A program made the translations under genes and the position numbers. A stretch of DNA of 64,000 bases from Pseudomonadota bacterium (GTDB lineage: Bacteria; Pseudomonadota; Gammaproteobacteria; Burkholderiales; Burkholderiaceae_E), in the NCBI GenBank assembly GCA_023389055.1, contig JAEWFA010000065.1, positions 1-64,000 on the forward strand. Direction: 5' to 3'. Below, piece after piece: positions 53,768 through 63,068 of this stretch. Positions within the stretch are counted from its first letter, which is position 1; each line of letters begins with the position of its first letter. The notes beneath the pieces are model-generated. The model was given only the letters and a program-made list of their open reading frames with translations. It had not been told where the DNA came from and did no database searches.

Positions 53768-55661
53768 GTTGGCCGCCGTCCTCCGGCGTCGGTCGACCGC
53801 GCTGCCGCTTCTTCAGATGCACGAGGAGAAGCGAAATGGCCGCCGGGGTGACGCCCGAGATTCGCGCGGCCTGGCCGACCGTTTCCGGTCGCTGCTGGGC
53901 CAGGCGCTGTCGCACCTCGAAGGACAGTCCGTTGACGACCGAATAGTCGAAATCGACGGGAATCGCCAACGTCTCGTTGCGCTCGCTGCGCGCGATCTCC
54001 GCCTGCTGGCGGGCGATGTAGCCGGCGTACTTCAGCTGGATCTCGACCTGCTCGGCGACGGCCGGGTCGTCGGGGCACGGCCACCCCAGAGACCCGAGCG
54101 CGCTGTAGTCGATTTCCGGGCGGCGCATCAGGTCGGCCAGCGATTGATCCCGATCGAGCGCCGCTGCCGCTTCGGCGCCCGAAGAGAGCGCGCCGAGCCG
54201 CGTGCCGCGCATCCGCTGCAACTCCCGCTCGATGGCTTCGCGCTTGCGTTCGAAGGCGGCCCATCGCACGTCGTCGATGCAGCCAAGCGCGCGAGCGGCA
54301 GCCGTCAGCCGCAGGTCGGCGTTGTCTTCGCGCAGGCTGAGACGATACTCGGCACGACTGGTGAACATCCGGTACGGCTCGGTAACGCCGCGGGTAACCA
54401 GATCGTCGACGAGCACCCCGAGATATGCCTCGTCGCGACGGGGACACCACGGTTCACGCTCCCGCACCTGCAGCGCCGCGTTGACGCCGGCCAGGAGCCC
54501 CTGCGCAGCAGCTTCCTCGTAACCGGTGGTTCCGTTGATCTGCCCGGCGAAGAACAGGCCGCCGATCGCGCGGGTCTCCAGCGAGCGCCGCAGGGCGCGC
54601 GGATCGAAGTAGTCGTACTCGATCGCATAGCCGGGACGCAGCAGGTGCGCGTTCTCCAGGCCGCAGATCGAGCGCACGAGATCGAGCTGCACGTCGAAGG
54701 GAAGGCTGGTCGAGATGCCGTTCGGGTAGAACTCGTTCGTCGTCAACCCCTCGGGCTCCAGGAAGATCTGGTGCGCGCTCTTGCCGCTGAAACGCTGGAT
54801 CTTGTCCTCGATCGACGGGCAGTAGCGCGGGCCGATGCCGTCGATCAACCCGGTGTAGAGCGGGCTGCGATCCAGGCCACCGCGAATGATCTCGTGCGTG
54901 CGCTCGTTCGTGTGCGTGATCCAGCACGGCAACTGGCGCGGATGCTGCTCGGGTCGACCGAGGAACGAGAAGACGGGCACCGGGTCGAGGTCGCCCGGCT
55001 GTTCCTCACAACGCGAGAAGTCGATGGTTCGCCCGTCGATGCGCGGTGGCGTCCCCGTCTTCAGCCGACCCTGCGGCAGCTTCAGCTCCTTCAGCCGCTG
55101 CGCGAGCGAGATCGACGGGGGATCGCCGGCACGACCGGCCGAGTGATGCGAAAGCCCGACATGGACCAGACCGTTGAGGAAGGTGCCGGCCGTAAGTACC
55201 ACGGCTCGGGCGCGGAATCGCAGCCCTAGGTGCGTGACGGCGCCCGCGACTCGGTCGCCCTCGAGAATGAGATCGTCGACCGCCTGCTGGAAGAGCCACA
55301 GATTTGGCTGGCGCTCCAGTCTAGAGCGGATCGCCTGCCGATAGAGGACCCGGTCGGCCTGCGCGCGCGTCGCTCGCACCGCAGGCCCCTTGCTGCGATT
55401 CAGGATCCTGAACTGGATCCCCGCCTCGTCGGTCGCCATCGCCATCGCGCCGCCGAGTGCGTCGACCTCCTTGACCAGATGGCCCTTTCCGATCCCGCCG
55501 ATCGACGGGTTGCACGACATCTGGCCGAGCGTTTCGATGCTGTGCGTCAGCAGCAACGTTTTCGCGCCGATCCGTGCAGCGGCGAGCGCGGCTTCGGTGC
55601 CCGCGTGCCCGCCTCCGACAACGATGACGTCGAAGGATTGCGGATAGTCGATCGAATGCAA
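53757..55661 (-). CDS. mnmG: tRNA uridine 5-carboxymethylaminomethyl modification enzyme (MnmG/GidA)
   Basis: A 634-residue FAD enzyme. VIVVGGGHAGTEAALAAARIG is the dinucleotide-binding motif; GQMSCNPSIGGIGKGHLVKEVDALGG and GLFFAGQINGTTGYEEAAAQG are the two family signatures. With MnmE it modifies the wobble uridine of several tRNAs. The start appears to be a TTG at 55661 (TTG-CAT-TCG), without a good ribosome site. A promoter with a perfect -10 lies about 60 bp upstream. Confidence 0.96.
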   Translation of the reverse strand: MHSIDYPQSFDVIVVGGGHAGTEAALAAARIGAKTLLLTHSIETLGQMSCNPSIGGIGKGHLVKEVDALGGAMAMATDEAGIQFRILNRSKGPAVRATRAQADRVLYRQAIRSRLERQPNLWLFQQAVDDLILEGDRVAGAVTHLGLRFRARAVVLTAGTFLNGLVHVGLSHHSAGRAGDPPSISLAQRLKELKLPQGRLKTGTPPRIDGRTIDFSRCEEQPGDLDPVPVFSFLGRPEQHPRQLPCWITHTNERTHEIIRGGLDRSPLYTGLIDGIGPRYCPSIEDKIQRFSGKSAHQIFLEPEGLTTNEFYPNGISTSLPFDVQLDLVRSICGLENAHLLRPGYAIEYDYFDPRALRRSLETRAIGGLFFAGQINGTTGYEEAAAQGLLAGVNAALQVREREPWCPRRDEAYLGVLVDDLVTRGVTEPYRMFTSRAEYRLSLREDNADLRLTAAARALGCIDDVRWAAFERKREAIERELQRMRGTRLGALSSGAEAAAALDRDQSLADLMRRPEIDYSALGSLGWPCPDDPAVAEQVEIQLKYAGYIARQQAEIARSERNETLAIPVDFDYSVVNGLSFEVRQRLAQQRPETVGQAARISGVTPAAISLLLVHLKKRQRGRPTPEDGGQRAA

Positions 55662-55722
55662 GGCGGGAGTCCGGGGTGTTCGCTTCGAAGACCGGCGCGA
55701 AGCGGAGACGGATCAGGGCGAG

Positions 55723-55728
55723 ATTATA
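55723..55728 (-). promoter_or_regulatory. -10 box of the mnmG-rsmG-parAB promoter
   Basis: TATAAT reads on the minus strand at 55728-55723, followed by a C-rich leader to mnmG. No convincing -35 hexamer is seen at 16-18 bases. The parS site at 55776-55791 lies about 50 bp further upstream. Confidence 0.55.
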
Positions 55729-55775
55729 GGACGGGTAGTCGCTGCAGCCGAGCGGTGGTAAGCCAGGATCGAAAA

Positions 55776-55791
55776 CGTTTCACGTGGAACA
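55776..55791 (-). other. parS site 1 (ParB-binding centromere)
   Basis: On the minus strand this reads TGTTCCACGTGAAACG, matching the parS consensus TGTTNCACGTGAAACA at all but the last position. It lies upstream of mnmG and close to parAB, as in many proteobacteria. Confidence 0.9.
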
Positions 55792-55890
55792 ACGTTGCAC
55801 CGGAAGTGCACACCAGTTGATCGCCCTCAAGACCCCCGCGCCGCACCGGCCGAGAATGAAATATCTACACTGCCATCCAGAGAGGCTTGG

Positions 55891-56091
55891 ATGAACTGCA
55901 ACGTGGGATCCTGGGATCGAGCGCTTCGGATCGTCGCCGGGCTCGTCCTGATCGCGCTGACGCTGATGGGAACGATCGGCGCTTGGGGATGGATCGGCAT
56001 CGTGCCTCTCGTCACTGGCCTCGTCGGCCGATGCCCCATCTACGGATTGCTCGGCATGAACACCCGTTCGATGAACCGCAAGGAAGTCTGA
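55891..56091 (+). CDS. DUF2892 family small membrane protein
   Basis: A 66-residue protein with two transmembrane helices (LRIVAGLVLIALTLMG and WGWIGIVPLVTGLVG) and the conserved CPIYGLLGMNT end, typical of DUF2892 (the membrane part of YgaP-like rhodanese proteins). The role is unknown. A GAGAGG ribosome site precedes the ATG. It stands alone on the plus strand between mnmG and lhgO. Confidence 0.88.
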   Translation: MNCNVGSWDRALRIVAGLVLIALTLMGTIGAWGWIGIVPLVTGLVGRCPIYGLLGMNTRSMNRKEV

Positions 56092-56131
56092 CGGCCATCT
56101 GCGCTTCCGCCCGGGCGCGCTACCAGGCGCG

Positions 56132-57244
56132 CTACCGGGCGGCGTCGAGTTCCTCCCGCACCCGCTCGCCGATCGCGAGCGACGCCGTCAAGCCCGGCGA
56201 TTCGATACCGAACAGCGACACGAGCCCGCACAAGCCGTGTCGCGCGGCGCCGTCGATTCGAAAATCAGCCGCCGGCTTCCCTGGGCCGACGAGTTTGGGA
56301 CGAATTCCGGCATAAGCGGGCGACAGCGAATCGGCTGGCAGCGACGGCCAGTACCGGCGCACCTGGTGCTCGAAAGCCGTCATACCGCGCGGATCCACGC
56401 GGTAATCGAGGCTCGTCACCCACTCGACGTCCGGGCCGAAACGCGCCTGGCCGGCGAGATCGACCGTCAGGTGTACACCGAGTCCGGCCTCGTCGGGCAG
56501 CGGATAGACGAGACGGGAGAACGGAACCCGCCGAGCCGCCGCAAAATAGTTGCCTTTTGCGAGATGCAGCGGCGGGATCGTCTCCGCCGACAGACCGTCG
56601 ATACGGGAGGCCACTCGCTGGGCGCCCAAGCCCGCCGCATTCACCACCTCGCGTGCCTCGAGCCGAAACTCCACGCCGCCGGAGGCGACGCGAAGGACGA
56701 ATCCGCTCGAGACCGGAACGATGCCCGTCACCTCGCTGGCCACCGCAAGCATTGCCCCTCGATCCTGGGCATCGGCCAGCAACGCCCGCATCAGCGCATG
56801 GCTGTCGACGATCCCGGTGTTCGGCGAAAGAAGCGCTGCATCGACATGCAGCGCGGGTTCGAGCACCGCGACGTCGGTTCGCTCGAGCCACTGCAACTGG
56901 CCGGCCCCGCTTTCGGCCGCCCGCCTTGCGATCGGCTCGAGGGCTTGGCGCTCGTTCGCCTCGCAAGCGACGATCAGCTTGCCGCAGCGCCGGTGGGGAA
57001 TCTGCTTCTCGCTGCAGTACGAATAGAGCCGCGCCGCCCCTTCCACGCACAGTCGGGCTTTCAAGGAATCCGGCGAATAGTAGAGACCTGCGTGGATAAC
57101 CTCGCTGCTGCGCGAGCTGACGCCGGTCCCGTAGACGCTCTCCCGCTCGACGACAACGACCTCGCGTCCGGAGGCGGCGAGCGCGCGGGCGATTGCCAAT
57201 CCCACCACGCCCCCTCCGATGACTACGCTTTCGACGCGATCCAT
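56132..57244 (-). CDS. lhgO: L-2-hydroxyglutarate oxidase/dehydrogenase-type FAD enzyme
   Basis: A 370-residue flavoprotein of the L2HGDH/DAO family. The FAD-binding VVIGGGVVGLAIARALAASGREVVVVE, SSRSSEVIHAGLYYSPDSLKARLCVEG and the C-terminal GIRPKLVGPGKP and LFGIESPGLTASLAIGERV are characteristic. It oxidises L-2-hydroxyglutarate to 2-oxoglutarate, passing electrons to quinone or oxygen. A parS site lies between it and the upstream alcohol dehydrogenase gene. Confidence 0.85.
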   Translation of the reverse strand: MDRVESVVIGGGVVGLAIARALAASGREVVVVERESVYGTGVSSRSSEVIHAGLYYSPDSLKARLCVEGAARLYSYCSEKQIPHRRCGKLIVACEANERQALEPIARRAAESGAGQLQWLERTDVAVLEPALHVDAALLSPNTGIVDSHALMRALLADAQDRGAMLAVASEVTGIVPVSSGFVLRVASGGVEFRLEAREVVNAAGLGAQRVASRIDGLSAETIPPLHLAKGNYFAAARRVPFSRLVYPLPDEAGLGVHLTVDLAGQARFGPDVEWVTSLDYRVDPRGMTAFEHQVRRYWPSLPADSLSPAYAGIRPKLVGPGKPAADFRIDGAARHGLCGLVSLFGIESPGLTASLAIGERVREELDAAR

Positions 57245-57287
57245 CGGCGGTTGGACGCGGAGTTGCCGAGGTGCGGCACCTTACTCA

Positions 57288-57303
57288 CGTTTCACGTGGA
57301 ACG
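57288..57303. other. parS site 2 (ParB-binding centromere)
   Basis: CGTTTCACGTGGAACG, the second of two near-consensus parS sequences (14 of 16 positions on the better strand). It lies in the 64-bp lhgO-adh gap, 1512 bp from site 1. Confidence 0.85.
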
Positions 57304-57308
57304 TTCCT

Positions 57309-58457
57309 TCAATCCATCCGGATCACCTGACGGATCGACTCGCCCCTCGCCAGGCGGTCCAGCGCCGGGTGAATCTCGTCCAGCGTGATCTGCTCGGACA
57401 ACAAACGATCGACCGAAAGCTTGCCGGCGCGATACAGCGCGATGAAGCGCGGAATGTCGCGCATCGGCACACACGATCCGAGGTAGCTTCCTTTCACCGT
57501 CCGCTCCTCGCCGATCAACGACACGGCCTGCAACGCCCACCGCGCATTCGGGTTCGGCAGTCCTGCAGTCACCGTCGTTCCCCCGGCGCAGGTAAGGCGG
57601 TACGCTAGTTCGAGCGCTGCGACGCTCCCGGCCATCTCGAACGCGTAATCGACGCCACCCGCGGTCGCTTCCTTGACTTCAGCGATGATGTCCGGGGATG
57701 CCGCGTCGAAGCAGTGCGTTGCGCCGAGTTCGCGTGCTTTCGCCAGCTTCGATGCCAGCCGGTCGACCGCTACGACGGTGCGGGCGCCGGCCGCCTGCGC
57801 CGCGAGCAACGCCGAGAATCCGACTCCCCCCAGGCCAACCACCGCAACGGTAGACCCCGTTTCCACTTTCGCGGTGTTGACGACGGCGCCGGCGCCGGTA
57901 ATCACGGCGCAGCCGAAGAGCGCCGCCTCCTCCCACGGAAGATCCGCATCGATGCGCACCGCCGACCGGCGAGAGACAGTCGCGTACTCGGCGAACGCGG
58001 CGCAACCCAGGTGATGATGCAGCGCGCCATCCACCGCGCCGCCCGACACCGTGCGCAGGCGTCGATACCCGCCGAGCAGCGACCCGGCGTTGTTCGCTTG
58101 TCCCCCCGGGATGCACAGCGCCGGCCGACCGACGGCGCAACGCGCGCAAGCACCGCAACCGGGCCGAAAGACGAGTGCGACGTGATCACCCACTGACAGA
58201 TCAACGACGCCGTCGCCCAGTTCGACCACTTCGGCGGCAGCCTCATGCCCGAGCACGATCGGCAACGGCCAGGGCCGGTCGCCGTTGATCGCCGACAGGT
58301 CCGAATGGCAAAGCCCGGCGGCATGGATCCGCACCAGGATCTCCCCCTGACCGGGCCCGTCGAGCTCGACTTCCTCGATCGACAACGGCCTGCTCTGCGC
58401 GTAAGGCGCAGGCAGGCCGATCTCGCGCAGCACCGCCGCGCGCATCCGCATCGTCAT
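57309..58457 (-). CDS. Zinc-dependent alcohol dehydrogenase (MDR family)
   Basis: A 382-residue medium-chain dehydrogenase. The catalytic zinc ligands are in AGLCHSDLSAI and LGHEAAAEV. The structural zinc site is CGACARCAVGRPALC (four Cys). The NAD motif is VGLGGVGFSALLAAQAAGA. It is of the type that oxidises primary or omega-hydroxy alcohols. It is next to a succinate-semialdehyde-type dehydrogenase gene on the same strand, so the pair could convert an omega-hydroxy acid to a dicarboxylate. AGGAG site before the ATG at 58457. Confidence 0.88.
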   Translation of the reverse strand: MTMRMRAAVLREIGLPAPYAQSRPLSIEEVELDGPGQGEILVRIHAAGLCHSDLSAINGDRPWPLPIVLGHEAAAEVVELGDGVVDLSVGDHVALVFRPGCGACARCAVGRPALCIPGGQANNAGSLLGGYRRLRTVSGGAVDGALHHHLGCAAFAEYATVSRRSAVRIDADLPWEEAALFGCAVITGAGAVVNTAKVETGSTVAVVGLGGVGFSALLAAQAAGARTVVAVDRLASKLAKARELGATHCFDAASPDIIAEVKEATAGGVDYAFEMAGSVAALELAYRLTCAGGTTVTAGLPNPNARWALQAVSLIGEERTVKGSYLGSCVPMRDIPRFIALYRAGKLSVDRLLSEQITLDEIHPALDRLARGESIRQVIRMD

Positions 58458-58511
58458 CGTCGTCTCCTGGGCTAATTCGCGGTTCGATCGTTCGCGATAT
58501 GTCAGCCGATT

Positions 58512-59975
58512 TCAGATTCCCGCCAGGCACAGGTACTTGATCTCGAGATACTCGTCGATCCCGTATCGCGAGCCTTCCCGGCCGAGCCCCGATTGCTTGA
58601 CACCGCCGAAGGGCGCCTCCGCAGTGGAGATGAGCCCGGTATTCACGCCGATCATTCCCGACTCGATCGCCTCGGCCGCGCGGAAGATCCGCCCGACATC
58701 GCGCGAATAGAAATACGCCGCCAAGCCGAACTCGGTGTCGTTCGCCATCGCGATCGCCTCGTCATCGGTTTCGAAGTGAAACAGCGGCGCCACCGGACCG
58801 AAGGTTTCCTCGCGCGCCACGCGCATCGACGATCGCACCCCGGTGAGGATCGTCGGCTCGAAGAACAGCCCGCCCCGTGCATGTCGCTTGCCGCCCAAGG
58901 TGATCTTCGCGCCCTGCGAGAGCGCATCGGCGACGTGCTCCTCGACTTTCTCGACGGCCCTCTCGTCGATCAGCGGCCCGATGACGACGCCCTCCTCGAC
59001 ACCCGCTCCGACCTTGAACTGCGAGACGCGCGCGGCGAGCTTCTGCGCGAACGCGTCGTAGACGCCGGCCTGCACGTAGATGCGGTTCGCGCAAACGCAG
59101 GTCTGCCCGGCGTTGCGGTATTTGGAGGCGATCGCCCCTTCGACGGCGGCGTCGAGGTCGGCGTCGTCGAACACGATGAACGGCGCATTGCCGCCGAGCT
59201 CGAGCGAGAGCTTCTTGATCGTGTCGGCCGACTGTCGCAGCAGGATCCGTCCGACCTCCGTGGAGCCGGTGAACGACACCTTGCGCACGGTAGGATTGGT
59301 GCACATCTCTTCGCCGATCTTCGACGACTGCGAGCCGGTGACGATCATGTTGAAGACGCCCGCCGGGAAACCTGCCTGCTCGGCCAGCTCGACCAGCGCC
59401 AGCGCCGACAGCGGCGTCGCGCCGGCCGGCTTCGCCACCACGGTGCATCCCGCGGCGAAAGCCGGCGCCACCTTGCGCGTGATCATCGCGATCGGAAAGT
59501 TCCACGGCGTAATCGCCGCGCACACACCGATTCCCTGCTTGATCGCCAACAGGCGCCGATCGGGCGCGGTGGCGGGAATGACGTCACCGTAGACGCGACG
59601 CCCTTCCTCGGCGAACCATTCGATGAACGACGCGCCGTAGGCGACCTCGCCGCGTGCTTCGGCGAGCGGCTTGCCCTGCTCGGTCGTCATCAGCAGCGCG
59701 AGGTCCTCGGCGTGCGCGAGCACGAGGTCGTACCAGCGACGCAGGATCGCGCCGCGCTCCTTTGCGGTCTTCGCCCGCCACGCCGGCAGCGCGCGCGCCG
59801 CCGCCGCAATCGCCCGCTTCGTCTCGGCGACGCCCATGTCGCTCAGTTCGGCGATCGTCTGGCCGCTGGCCGGATCGGTGACGCGAAAGCTCTTGCCCGA
59901 ATCGGCGTCGACCCACTTGCCGTCGACATAGCCGTTGCGCTTGAGCAGCCGCATGTCCTTCAGTTGCATCGTCAT
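58512..59975 (-). CDS. gabD: NAD(P)-dependent succinate-semialdehyde dehydrogenase
   Basis: A 487-residue aldehyde dehydrogenase. The catalytic Cys is in GQTCVCANRIYV, the general-base Glu in LSLELGGNAPFIVFDDADLD, and WNFPIAMITRKVAPAFAAGCTVVAKPA binds cofactor. The FIEWFAEEGRRVYGDVIP segment is typical of GabD. It oxidises succinate semialdehyde (or related aldehydes) to succinate. It lies between a small multidrug-type transporter gene and the alcohol dehydrogenase. Confidence 0.88.
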   Translation of the reverse strand: MTMQLKDMRLLKRNGYVDGKWVDADSGKSFRVTDPASGQTIAELSDMGVAETKRAIAAAARALPAWRAKTAKERGAILRRWYDLVLAHAEDLALLMTTEQGKPLAEARGEVAYGASFIEWFAEEGRRVYGDVIPATAPDRRLLAIKQGIGVCAAITPWNFPIAMITRKVAPAFAAGCTVVAKPAGATPLSALALVELAEQAGFPAGVFNMIVTGSQSSKIGEEMCTNPTVRKVSFTGSTEVGRILLRQSADTIKKLSLELGGNAPFIVFDDADLDAAVEGAIASKYRNAGQTCVCANRIYVQAGVYDAFAQKLAARVSQFKVGAGVEEGVVIGPLIDERAVEKVEEHVADALSQGAKITLGGKRHARGGLFFEPTILTGVRSSMRVAREETFGPVAPLFHFETDDEAIAMANDTEFGLAAYFYSRDVGRIFRAAEAIESGMIGVNTGLISTAEAPFGGVKQSGLGREGSRYGIDEYLEIKYLCLAGI

Positions 59976-60009
59976 CGTCGTTGCTCCCGAACAGGAAACT
60001 CCAGAATAT

Positions 60010-60342
60010 TCAATTGCCGGCCGTCGCCTTCAGGCCGAGCACGCCGGCAACGATCAACCCGATGCAGGCGAGGCGTGCCGCGTTGGCCGATTCGCCGAGC
60101 AACGCGATGCCGAGCAGCGCGGTGCCCGCGGCGCCGATCCCCGTCCAGACCGCGTACGCGGTACCGGCCGGAAGCACGCGCATCGCAATCGCAAGCAGCC
60201 AGAAGCTCGCCGCCGCCGCAACCACCACGATCGCCGACGGCCACAGGCGCGAGAATCCGTTGCTGTACTTCAGGCCCAGCGCCCAGACGATCTCGAACAG
60301 CCCGGCGACGACGAGCCAGGTCCACGCCTTCGCGGTGCTCAT
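60010..60342 (-). CDS. sugE: Small multidrug resistance protein, SugE/Gdx type
   Basis: A 110-residue four-helix membrane protein of the SMR family. The membrane-embedded Glu is in TWLVVAGLFEIVWALGLKYS; the TAYAVWTGIGAAGTALLGI helix is of the SugE/Gdx kind rather than EmrE, for which guanidinium export is known. The gene starts 4 bp after the mmsA stop, so it is translationally linked to catabolic genes. No guanidine riboswitch can fit in that gap. Confidence 0.88.
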   Translation of the reverse strand: MSTAKAWTWLVVAGLFEIVWALGLKYSNGFSRLWPSAIVVVAAAASFWLLAIAMRVLPAGTAYAVWTGIGAAGTALLGIALLGESANAARLACIGLIVAGVLGLKATAGN

Positions 60343-60346
60343 CGCT

Positions 60347-61933
60347 TCATTCCGAGCTCGGCATCGAGAAGTCGGCGCCGGCGCGAATGCCGGTCGGCCA
60401 GCGCTGCATCACGGCCTTCAGCTTGGTATGGAAGCGCACACCCTCGGGGCCGTAGACGTGATGGTCGCCGAACAGCGACGCCTTCCAGCCGCCGAACGAA
60501 TGGAAGGCCATCGGAACCGGAATCGGCACGTTGACGCCGACCATCCCCGCCTGCACGCGCGACGCAAACTCGCGCGCGGCATCGCCGTCGCGCGTGAAGA
60601 TCGCCACTCCGTTACCGTATTCGTGCGCATTGACGAGAGTAAGCGCTTCCTCAAAACTGTCCGCGCGCACGATCGACAACACCGGCCCGAAGATCTCGTC
60701 ACGGTAGATCGACATCGCGGGCTCGACATGGTCGAAGAGCGTTCCCCCGACGAAGAAGCCGTCGTTGGCGTCCGGCGCCGCGATACCCCGTCCGTCGACC
60801 ACGAGCGTCGCGCCCTCGTCGACGCCGGCATCGATGTATCGCAATACGCGGTCGCGGTGTGCCGCGGTGACCAGCGGCCCCATCTCGGCTGCCGGATCGG
60901 TGCCCGCGCCTACGCGGATGCTCGGCACGCGCTGTGCGAGACGCGCGACCAGCGCATCGGCGACGCCGCCGACCGCGACGGCCACCGATACCGCCATGCA
61001 GCGCTCGCCCGCCGAACCGTAGGCTGCTCCGATCAGCGCATCGACCGCCTGGTCGAGATCGGCGTCGGGCATCACCACCATGTGATTCTTCGCGCCGCCC
61101 AGCGCCTGCACGCGTTTGCCGTGGCGCGACGCCGTCTCGTGCACCGAGCGCGCGATCGCCGTGGAACCCACGAAGCTAACCGCCGAAACCTTCGGATGCG
61201 CGAGCAGGGCATCCACCGCCTCGCGGTCGCCCTGCACGACGTTGAAGACGCCGTCGGGCAACCCGGCGCGACGCAGCAGTTGCGCGATGAGCAACGAAGC
61301 GGACGGATCGCGCTCGGAGGGCTTGAGCACGAAGGTGTTCCCGCAGGCGATGGCGACCGGGAACATCCACATCGGCACCATCACCGGAAAGTTGAACGGC
61401 GTGATGCCGACGCACACGCCGAGCGGCTGGCGCACCGAATGCGCGTCGATCCCCGGCCCGGCCTGCTCGCTGAACTCGCCCTTGAGCAGTTGCGGGATGC
61501 CGCAGGCGAACTCGACCACCTCGAGTCCGCGCTGCACCTCGCCTTTCGCGTCCGAGAGGATCTTGCCGTGCTCGGCGACGATCAGCCCGGCGAGCTCGTC
61601 GAGATGCGCCTCGACGAGCTCGCGGAACCGGAACATCACGCGCGCGCGCCGAACCGGCGGCGTAGCGGCCCAACTCGGGAACGCATTTGCGGCAGCGGTC
61701 ACTGCAGCATCGACTTCCTCGCGCACGGCCATCACCACGCGACCGCGCTCGCGGCCGGTTGCCGGGTTCCACAACGTCGCGCAGCGCGAATCGGCGCGCG
61801 GCGGCGCGACCGAACCTCCGATCCAGTGTCCGACCTCGACCGGCGCCGTCTCGCCGAGGGCCCCGGCGGCTGCGTCCGTCGCCTGCGCCCGGCGCGTCGG
61901 CGTCGCGCCGACTGCCTCATTCCTGCTGTTCAC
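60347..61933 (-). CDS. mmsA: CoA-acylating methylmalonate-semialdehyde dehydrogenase
   Basis: A 528-residue aldehyde dehydrogenase-fold enzyme of valine (and inositol) breakdown, making propionyl-CoA from methylmalonate semialdehyde. The catalytic Cys is in YGSAGERCMAVSVAVAVG. The usual general-base Glu is replaced by Asn (ALGGAKNHMVVMPDAD), which is diagnostic for this CoA-dependent branch. It has an N-terminal extension of about 30 residues. It fits with the bkd operon of the window, although they are 60 kb apart. Confidence 0.92.
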   Translation of the reverse strand: MNSRNEAVGATPTRRAQATDAAAGALGETAPVEVGHWIGGSVAPPRADSRCATLWNPATGRERGRVVMAVREEVDAAVTAAANAFPSWAATPPVRRARVMFRFRELVEAHLDELAGLIVAEHGKILSDAKGEVQRGLEVVEFACGIPQLLKGEFSEQAGPGIDAHSVRQPLGVCVGITPFNFPVMVPMWMFPVAIACGNTFVLKPSERDPSASLLIAQLLRRAGLPDGVFNVVQGDREAVDALLAHPKVSAVSFVGSTAIARSVHETASRHGKRVQALGGAKNHMVVMPDADLDQAVDALIGAAYGSAGERCMAVSVAVAVGGVADALVARLAQRVPSIRVGAGTDPAAEMGPLVTAAHRDRVLRYIDAGVDEGATLVVDGRGIAAPDANDGFFVGGTLFDHVEPAMSIYRDEIFGPVLSIVRADSFEEALTLVNAHEYGNGVAIFTRDGDAAREFASRVQAGMVGVNVPIPVPMAFHSFGGWKASLFGDHHVYGPEGVRFHTKLKAVMQRWPTGIRAGADFSMPSSE

Positions 61934-62038
61934 TCGCTCTCCTCCTTACTGGCCCGACGCTCCGCCAGCCGGCCCTTCGTGTCTGGCACTGCTTCAAGTC
62001 TAAGCCTCGAGCCGATGCCCGAGCCGGCGTCACGGCCG

Positions 62039-62044
62039 TAGAAT
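62039..62044 (+). promoter_or_regulatory. -10 box close to the pdxA start
   Basis: TAGAAT lies 7 bases before the pdxA ATG. If it is the -10, the transcript would start at or very near the start codon. No clear -35 is visible. Confidence 0.35.
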
Positions 62045-62051
62045 CGGACGG

Positions 62052-63047
62052 ATGCCTGCCCCCGCCGCGCGCGAACGCCCTGCACTGCCCATCGCCATAA
62101 CGATGGGCGATGCGTGCGGGATCGGGCCCGAGATCGTGCTGAAGGCCTGCGCGGATCGCTCGCTGAACCTCCCGCTGCGCGTCGTCGGCGATGCTCGCCG
62201 GCTCGCAAGGGAAGCGGCCCGGCTGTCATTGCCGATGCCGTCCGACGTCGACGACGTCGTTTCGCTCCCCGACGATTTGCCGATCGGCCGCATCGACGAA
62301 CGCGCCGGCGACGCGGCCTACCGCTGCATCGTGCGTGCCGCGGAGCTGGCGATGCGCGGCGAAGTGGCGGCAGTGGTCACCGCACCCATCGCCAAGGAGG
62401 CGATGCACGCGGCCGGGCACCGCTTCCCCGGCCACACCGAGCTGCTCGCCGAACTCGCCGGCGGCGTCGACGTGCGGATGATGCTGGCGAATCCCGAGCT
62501 GCGCGTCGTGCTCGTTTCGATCCACGTCGCGTTGCGCGAGGCAGTCGAGCGGCTGGACCGAACGACCATCCTGCGTACGATCGAGATCGCCGATGCGTCC
62601 CTGCGCCGAGCCGGCCTCGCGCGCCCGCGCATCGCCGTCGCCGGACTGAACCCGCACGCCGGCGAAGGGGGACTGTTCGGGCGCGAGGAAATCGAGATCA
62701 TCGGTCCGGCCATCGCCCACGCACGCGAGAACGGCATTGAAGTAAGCGGCCCCTTCGCCCCCGACACCGTGTTCATGCGCGCGCGCGGAATGCGGGAATT
62801 CGATCTCGTCGTCGCGATGTACCACGACCAGGGACTGATTCCGGTGAAGTACCTCGGGATCGACGATGGCGTGAACGTCACGCTGGGTCTGCCGTTCGTG
62901 CGCACGAGTCCCGATCACGGCACCGCCTTCGACAAGGCCGGACGACCGGGCGCCGACGGCAAAGGCCTGGCCGATCCGGCCAGCCTCGTCGCTGCGATCC
63001 GGCAGGCAGCGCTGATGTCGTCGCCGTTACCCGGACCGATTTCGTAA
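62052..63047 (+). CDS. pdxA: 4-hydroxythreonine-4-phosphate dehydrogenase family protein (PdxA)
   Basis: A 331-residue NAD-dependent, metal-requiring dehydrogenase of pyridoxal-phosphate synthesis. ITMGDACGIGPEIVLKA at the N-terminus, VVTAPIAKEAMHAAGHRFPGHTELLAEL, the NPHAGEGGLFGREE motif and VAMYHDQGLIPVKYLG are present. The N-terminal motif reads GDACGIGPE rather than the common GDPAGIGPE, so a PdxA2-type (4-phospho-threonate) function cannot be excluded. It is divergent from mmsA. Confidence 0.88.
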   Translation: MPAPAARERPALPIAITMGDACGIGPEIVLKACADRSLNLPLRVVGDARRLAREAARLSLPMPSDVDDVVSLPDDLPIGRIDERAGDAAYRCIVRAAELAMRGEVAAVVTAPIAKEAMHAAGHRFPGHTELLAELAGGVDVRMMLANPELRVVLVSIHVALREAVERLDRTTILRTIEIADASLRRAGLARPRIAVAGLNPHAGEGGLFGREEIEIIGPAIAHARENGIEVSGPFAPDTVFMRARGMREFDLVVAMYHDQGLIPVKYLGIDDGVNVTLGLPFVRTSPDHGTAFDKAGRPGADGKGLADPASLVAAIRQAALMSSPLPGPIS

Positions 63048-63068
63048 GCGGGCGCTTGCTTGCTTCGA

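Noticed and set aside
60343..60346. Guanidine riboswitch upstream of sugE
   Set aside because: Only 4 bp separate mmsA and sugE, so there is no room for a leader RNA.
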